Below the pieces are notes generated by a model, which was not told where the DNA came from, searched no databases, and was given only the letters and a program-made list of their open reading frames with translations. Shown piece by piece: positions 56,677-64,000 of a stretch of DNA of 64,000 nucleotides. Source of the DNA: Stenotrophomonas sp. BIGb0135 (GTDB taxonomy: Bacteria > Pseudomonadota > Gammaproteobacteria > Xanthomonadales > Xanthomonadaceae); assembly GCF_024810105.1 (NCBI RefSeq), contig NZ_JANUDX010000012.1, positions 1 to 64,000 of the forward strand, given 5' to 3'. How positions within the stretch are numbered: the stretch's first letter is position 1; every line of letters starts with the position of its first letter. The position numbers and the translations under genes are program-made.

Positions 56677-58076
56677 AGCAGGACGCGCCGCATGTCGGCC
56701 AGCACCTGCGAGAGGTAGGTGGTGAAGCGTGCGGCCAGCGCGCCGTCGATGACGCGGTGGTCGTAGCTCAGCGACAGCGGCAGCATCAGCTTCGGGGCGA
56801 ATTCCTTGCCGTTCCAGACCGGCTGGATCGACGACTTGGACACGCCCAGGATGGCCACTTCCGGTGCATTGACGATCGGGGTGAACGCGGTGCCGCCGAT
56901 GCCGCCCAGCGAGCTGATCGAGAAGCAGCCGCCGCTCATGTCGGCCGGGCCCAGCTTGCCGTCGCGCGCCTTCTTGGCCAGTTCGCCCGATTCCTGCGCG
57001 ATCTGCACCACGCCCTTCTTGTCGACGTCGCGGATCACCGGGACCACCAGGCCGCTCGGCGTATCGGCGGCGAACCCGATGTTGAAGTACTTCTTCAGGG
57101 TGAGGTTCTCGCCGCTGGCATCCAGCGACGCGTTGAACTCCGGGAACTTCTTCAGCGCCGCGGCGCTGGCCTTGACCAGGAAGGCGAGCATGGTCAGCTT
57201 GATGCCGGCCTTCTCGTTTTCCTTGTTGAGCGCCACGCGCAGGGCCTCCAGCTCGGTGATGTCGGCCTGCTCGAACTGGGTGACGTGCGGGATCATGGCC
57301 CAGTTGCGGGCCAGGTTGGCGCCGGAGATCTTCTTGATCCGCGACAGCGGCTGGACCTCGACCTCACCGAACTTGCTGAAGTCCACCTTCGGCCAGGCCA
57401 GCAGGTTCAGGCCACCACCGGCGGCCACGCTGCCGCCCGTGGCGGCGCCACCGCCGGTCAGGGCCGACTTGACGAACTTCTGCACGTCGCCCTTGGTGAT
57501 GCGGCCGCCCTTCTCGGTGCCGCTGAGCTGGTTGAGGTCCACGCCCAGCTCGCGGGCGAACACGCGCACCGCCGGGGAGGCATAGGGAACCTTCTGCGGC
57601 AGCACGCTGTCGGCGTTGAACTGCACCGGCGGGCTGCTCGGCGCGCCGGCCGACGGGGCAGCGGCGGCCGGGGCCGGCTGGGTCGGCTTGGCCGCGGCCT
57701 GCTCGATCTCGCGGGCGGCCAGCTTGTCCGGCTGGGCCGGGGCGGCGACCGGCTCGACCTTGGTCGCGGTCTCGGCCGCTTCGCTCTTGGCGGCCGGGGC
57801 CGGTGCGGCGGCAGCGGCCGGCTGGGCCTCGCCTTCGCTGACCTCGATCAGGGCCACGACCTTGCCCTCGGACAGGTTGTCGCCGATCTTGACCTTGATC
57901 TCCTTGACCACGCCAGCCACCGAGGACGGCACTTCCATCGTGGCCTTGTCCGATTCCAGCGTGACCAGGCCCTGGTCCTTCTTGACGGTGTCTCCAACGG
58001 CGACCAGCACCTCGATTACCGGGATATCGCTGTAGTCACCGATATCGGGGACACGTGCTTCCTTGATTTCGGCCAT
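56673..58076 (-). CDS. aceF: Pyruvate dehydrogenase E2, dihydrolipoamide acetyltransferase
   Basis: A 467-residue acetyltransferase core of the pyruvate dehydrogenase complex. It has a single lipoyl domain (lysine in ESDKATMEV), an Ala/Pro linker, a subunit-binding domain (SPAVRVFARELGVDL) and the catalytic domain with LSYDHRVIDGA. E. coli AceF has three lipoyl domains; one is common outside the Enterobacteria. The E1 gene aceE is not in this window. A sigma-70-like promoter lies 38-65 bp upstream. Confidence 0.95.
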   Translation of the reverse strand: MAEIKEARVPDIGDYSDIPVIEVLVAVGDTVKKDQGLVTLESDKATMEVPSSVAGVVKEIKVKIGDNLSEGKVVALIEVSEGEAQPAAAAAPAPAAKSEAAETATKVEPVAAPAQPDKLAAREIEQAAAKPTQPAPAAAAPSAGAPSSPPVQFNADSVLPQKVPYASPAVRVFARELGVDLNQLSGTEKGGRITKGDVQKFVKSALTGGGAATGGSVAAGGGLNLLAWPKVDFSKFGEVEVQPLSRIKKISGANLARNWAMIPHVTQFEQADITELEALRVALNKENEKAGIKLTMLAFLVKASAAALKKFPEFNASLDASGENLTLKKYFNIGFAADTPSGLVVPVIRDVDKKGVVQIAQESGELAKKARDGKLGPADMSGGCFSISSLGGIGGTAFTPIVNAPEVAILGVSKSSIQPVWNGKEFAPKLMLPLSLSYDHRVIDGALAARFTTYLSQVLADMRRVLL

Positions 58077-58113
58077 GGGGATAACTCCGGCAATCTGGTG
58101 TAGGGAATCGCCT

Positions 58114-58141
58114 ATTGTAGGGCAGGAGGCGGCAGCGCCAA
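58114..58141 (-). promoter_or_regulatory. Likely aceF promoter
   Basis: On the minus strand TTGGCG (58136-58141) and TACAAT (58114-58119) are separated by 16 bp. The transcript would start about 30 bp before the aceF start codon, which is preceded by GGAG. Confidence 0.65.
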
Positions 58142-58283
58142 CCGGCTGCGCGATTTTTTGCGGCGCCTGTCCCGGGACAAGCCGTTGCAGTGGCCTGGCT
58201 TGGCCGGCTTGCGCTTGGTACAGCGCAAAGCAGGATTTTCCAGTCGGTACCGTATTGTCCGCGGCACAGCGTGCCTGGCCGGC

Positions 58284-58802
58284 TCAGGCGAGCGCATCGG
58301 CCAGCGGCTGCCAGGCCGCCTGCAGACGGGGCAGCGGCCAGGCTGCGTTGGCCGGGCTGGTCGATGGCAGCGACCAGATCGCCAGTGCGGGGGTACGCGC
58401 CGGCAGTGCGGGCACGATGAAACGCAGGAACGCCTGGTAGGCGGCACTACCGTTGCAGGCCACCGCACGCAGCTGCGCCAGCGTCGGGATCACGGCATCC
58501 AGTGCATTGGGCACTTCACTGCCGCGCACGATCGCCGCATCCAGGCTGCCACGCCGCCGGCATTGCCCGATCACATCCCACACGCCGACCCCCGCTGCGT
58601 TCAACGCGCGCATGCGCGCGGCGTAGGGAAGCGTGGCGTCAACCGCGCACAACGCCTGCATCAACGGCCAGAAGCGATTGCGTGGATGGGCGTAATACTG
58701 CGCGGCCTGCAGCGATGCCAGGCCGGGCATCGAGCCGAGGACCAGCACCCGACACCCCGGCGTGAGCTGCGCGGGAAACCCGATGCAGGTTGTTTCTTCC
58801 AT
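58284..58802 (-). CDS. DNA-deoxyinosine glycosylase-like (UDG superfamily, family 6)
   Basis: A 172-residue DNA repair glycosylase expected to remove deaminated bases such as hypoxanthine. It carries the family signature GSMPGLASLQAAQYYAHPRNRFWP and, at the end, WSLPSTSPANAAW. GGAG before the ATG at 58802 fixes the start; an upstream in-frame codon at 58850 is less likely. The gene is divergent from ompW. Confidence 0.85.
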   Translation of the reverse strand: MEETTCIGFPAQLTPGCRVLVLGSMPGLASLQAAQYYAHPRNRFWPLMQALCAVDATLPYAARMRALNAAGVGVWDVIGQCRRRGSLDAAIVRGSEVPNALDAVIPTLAQLRAVACNGSAAYQAFLRFIVPALPARTPALAIWSLPSTSPANAAWPLPRLQAAWQPLADALA

Positions 58803-58996
58803 CACATCTCCACCAGGTGCATGAACATCGGCAAACGCCGTAATGCGCATGTTTGCAGGGATTTTCTGCTGTTCGCTGAACAGAACAAACCAAATTTTAA
58901 CGCGCGTCGGATTCGATTCATGTTGCGGGGACTACGTTTGCCTCGCCCCGGAACCAACGGGGTCAAGAACAAAAAAAATTCTGAGGAGATTCCCCC

Positions 58997-59629
58997 ATGC
59001 GCTCCATCCGCACTCTGACCCTGGCTACCCTGACTGCCCTGGCCTTCGCACCGGCCGCTTTCGCGCAGGATTCCACCACCGACACCGCCTCGGGCAAGCA
59101 TTTTGCCGTGGTTGGCGGCGTCTCGCTGCTGCAGCCGAAGAACGATCCGCTCGACGGCGTGCGCAAGGTGGACGGCGGCCCGGCCCCGACCCTGAGCTTC
59201 AGCTACTACATCAACGACAACTGGGCAGTTGAGCTGTGGGGCGCGGCGGACAAGTTCGACCACCGCGTGCGTGGCACCGATGGCGCGCGCCTGGGCACGG
59301 TCGAGCAGCAGCCGATCGCGCTGAGCGGCCAGTACCACTTCGGCCAGGCCGACAACGTGTTCCGTCCGTTCGTGGGCGCCGGCTACTACGAGTCCAACTT
59401 CAGCAATGAAGACCTGGCCAGCGACATCGGCCACATCGGCCTGAAGACCGCCAAGGGCGCCATCGGCACCGTCGGCGTGGACATGAACATCAACAGCACC
59501 TGGTTCGCCCGCGCCGATGCCCGTTACATGCATTCGCGTCCGGAGCTGACCGTCAACGGCGACAAGACCGGCGACAAGGCCAAGCTGGATCCGTGGACCG
59601 TGGGCTTCGGCATCGGCGCCCGCTTCTAA
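58997..59629 (+). CDS. OmpW family outer-membrane protein
   Basis: A 210-residue eight-strand beta-barrel. A signal peptide covers residues 1-23 (AFA). OmpW hallmarks include the FRPFVGAGYYESNF strand pair, the later DPWTVGFGIGARF end and the terminal phenylalanine. Family members form hydrophobic channels. GAGGAG precedes the ATG. A short palindrome (CTGTT-N5-AACAG) lies about 105 bp upstream and may be regulatory. Confidence 0.9.
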   Translation: MRSIRTLTLATLTALAFAPAAFAQDSTTDTASGKHFAVVGGVSLLQPKNDPLDGVRKVDGGPAPTLSFSYYINDNWAVELWGAADKFDHRVRGTDGARLGTVEQQPIALSGQYHFGQADNVFRPFVGAGYYESNFSNEDLASDIGHIGLKTAKGAIGTVGVDMNINSTWFARADARYMHSRPELTVNGDKTGDKAKLDPWTVGFGIGARF

Positions 59630-59653
59630 GCGCCGTCCGCGTCACTGCTGTAC

Positions 59654-59685
59654 CAACGGGCCCCTCGCGGGCCCGTTGTCGTTTT
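59654..59685 (+). terminator. ompW terminator
   Basis: A 10-bp stem (59654-59663 with 59669-59678) and a 5-nt loop are followed by GTCGTTTT. It lies 24 bp after the stop codon. Confidence 0.75.
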
Positions 59686-59769
59686 CAGGCCCGGTGCCGG
59701 TCGCGTGCTTTCATTCGGCCTTGCCCCGGGCCCGCCGATACTGCCTGCATCGCATCAGCGGGAATGGGG

Positions 59770-62819
<3,050 letters not shown>

Positions 62820-63249
62820 CGTGGGCGGCCCGGCCCAGGGATCCCGGGCGGGGAGCGCATCCACGCATGGCGTGGATCTACGTCGGACTGCAGCATCCAC
62901 GCATGGCGTGGATCTACATCGGATTGCAGCATCCGCGCAGGGCGTGGATCTACGCCGGATTGCAGCATCCACGCATGGCGTGGATCTACGCCGGATTGCA
63001 GCATCCACGCATGGCGTGGATCTACGCCGGATTGCAGCATCCACGCATGGCGTGGATCTACGTCGGATTGCAGCATCCACGCATGGCGTGGATCTACGTC
63101 GGATTGCAGCATCCACGCATGGCGTGGATCTACGCCGGATTGCAGCATCCACGCATGGCGTGGATCTACATCGGATTGCAGCATCCACGCAGGGCGTGGA
63201 TGCGCGTCGGTTGCGGCGGTTGGCGTCGCTGTGAGGATCGGGGTGCCGA
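62820..63249. other. Gene-free region filled by a repeat array
   Basis: Nearly the whole gap between convergent glpK and metQ is a 36-bp-period array of SMAG elements. ORFs through the array (such as the repeated 12-residue unit MAWIYVGLQHPR) are artefacts. Confidence 0.85.
62857..63205. repeat. Tandem SMAG array, 36-bp period
   Basis: Nine complete 36-bp units begin at 62857, 62893, 62929, 62965, 63001, 63037, 63073, 63109 and 63145; a tenth, at 63181, is degenerate. Each has a 25-bp SMAG element (arms ATCCACGC/GCGTGGAT, ending CTAC) plus an 11-bp linker. Variation is mainly at two linker positions. It is contiguous, with no spacers. Confidence 0.9.
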
Positions 63250-64000
63250 TCAGAACGCCGGCAGCACCGCGCCCTTGTACTTCTCGGCGATGAAGGCCTT
63301 CACTTCCGGGCCGGTCAGGGCCTTGGCCAGCTTCTGCACGCGAGCATCGTCCTTGTTGTCCGGGCGCGCCACCAGGAAGTTCACGTACGGCGAATCCTTG
63401 CTTTCGATCGCCAGCGCGTCCTGGGTCGGGTTGAGCCCGGCATCCAGCGCGTAGTTGGTGTTGATCAGGGCCAGGTCGACCTGGTCGAGCACACGCGGCA
63501 GCATCGCCGAATCCAGCTCGCGGAACTTGAGCTGCTTGGGGTTGGCGATGATGTCGCGCTGGGTGGCCAGGGCGTTGCTCGGGTCCTTCAGCGTGATCAC
63601 GCCGGCCTTGTGCAGCAGGATCAGCGCGCGGCTGTTGTTGCTGGGGTCGTTGGGGATCACCACGTCGGCGCCGACCGGGAGCTCATCGAGCGACTTGAAG
63701 CGGCGCGAGTACGCGCCGAAGGGTTCGATGTGCACGCCGATGACCTTGACGAGGTCGGTCTTGCGGTCGCGGTTGTAGGCGTCCAGGTACGGCTCGGTCT
63801 GGAAATAGTTCACGTCCACCTGCTTCTGCACCAGCTGGTCGTTGGGCTGCACGTAGTCGTTGAACACGCGCACGTCCAGCTCGAGCCCTTCCTTCTGCAG
63901 CAGCGGCTTGACCACCGCCAGGATCTCGGCGTGCGGCACGGCCGTGGCGGCCACGACCAGCTTCTGGGAATCGGCGTTGGGCTTGCCGCAGGCGGCCAGG
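63250..64000 (-). CDS. metQ: Methionine-binding lipoprotein MetQ (partial)
   Basis: The C-terminal 249 residues of a MetQ/NlpA-family binding protein; the start lies beyond the window edge. The open frame begins LAACGKPN, a lipobox, so only the signal peptide beginning is missing. Family stretches are VFNDYVQPN, VIPNDPSNNSRAL, LINTNYALDAGL and ESKDSPYVNFLV. It should deliver methionine to MetNI, whose genes are at 4083-5776. Confidence 0.94.
   Translation of the reverse strand, partial: LAACGKPNADSQKLVVAATAVPHAEILAVVKPLLQKEGLELDVRVFNDYVQPNDQLVQKQVDVNYFQTEPYLDAYNRDRKTDLVKVIGVHIEPFGAYSRRFKSLDELPVGADVVIPNDPSNNSRALILLHKAGVITLKDPSNALATQRDIIANPKQLKFRELDSAMLPRVLDQVDLALINTNYALDAGLNPTQDALAIESKDSPYVNFLVARPDNKDDARVQKLAKALTGPEVKAFIAEKYKGAVLPAF

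Noticed and set aside
58874-58888. LexA-type operator (CTGTTCGCTGAACAG) before ompW
   Set aside because: The CTGT/ACAG half-sites are 7 bp apart, not the 8 bp of the enterobacterial site, and ompW is not a usual SOS gene.
62857-63205. CRISPR array (36-bp period)
   Set aside because: Units are contiguous and almost identical with no unique spacers; each contains a SMAG hairpin. No cas gene is near.

Overview
The window is a high-GC gammaproteobacterial chromosome segment, most likely from Stenotrophomonas or a close relative in the Lysobacteraceae (Xanthomonadaceae). The evidence is the many 25-bp inverted-repeat elements starting with GTAG (the SMAG/REP family of S. maltophilia), the protein style of the core genes (yajQ, prlC, glmS, glmU, the atp operon, aceF-lpd), and the high-GC codon use, which leaves long meaningless antisense ORFs. 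No tRNA, rRNA, insertion sequence, prophage or CRISPR array was found. The last gene (metQ) runs off the right edge.

Layout. 1-563: gene-free, with a C-rich tract, a structured inverted repeat and a terminator. 564-8.6 kb: secreted prolyl oligopeptidase (-), small membrane protein (-), lipocalin (+), decayed HigA-like antitoxin (-), metNI methionine importer (-), DMT exporter (-), yajQ (+). 7.5-11.3 kb: an aryl-alcohol/aldehyde dehydrogenase pair with an AcoR-like regulator that lacks the AAA+ domain (-). 11.5-18.8 kb: DUF1415, an SDR, a duplicated prlC tail with 18-bp repeats, prlC, a Cds1-like PLP enzyme, gloA and a second VOC protein. 18.9-22.6 kb: secreted esterase, then a radical SAM gene coupled to a DUF4130-UdgX fusion. 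22.7-28.8 kb: a tightly coupled six-gene operon (KAS III, reductase, metallo-beta-lactamase fold, ATP-grasp, GNAT/FemAB-like, Rieske oxygenase) that looks like an uncharacterised biosynthetic cluster. 28.9-33 kb: CBS protein, short DsbD/ScsB-like protein, glmS.

33.0-40.9 kb: a seven-gene operon for a MacAB-like ABC export system (adaptor, ATPase, two FtsX permeases, a PDZ protein) with its own NtrC-type regulator and histidine kinase. A well-formed sigma-54 promoter and nested dyads lie in front. 41.0-45.0 kb: glmU, GtrA and a YfhO-like membrane protein. 45.1-52.4 kb: the complete atpIBEFHAGDC operon on the minus strand, with a sigma-70 promoter, a terminator and a pair of SMAG elements between atpA and atpG. 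52.9-59.7 kb: a beta-barrel protein, a second copy of the structured inverted repeat, the pyruvate dehydrogenase genes aceF-(periplasmic protein)-lpdA, a family-6-type DNA glycosylase and OmpW. 59.8-64 kb: glpD-glpK, a 36-bp-period SMAG array and metQ (partial).

Functional links: GlmS and GlmU supply UDP-GlcNAc. The atp operon and aceF/lpdA serve central energy metabolism. GlpD/GlpK catabolise glycerol. MetNI and MetQ form one transporter although the genes are about 57 kb apart. The strongest candidates for new biology are the 22.7-28.8 kb operon, the radical SAM/UdgX pair, the sigma-54-controlled export operon and the covarying inverted-repeat element present at both ends of the window.
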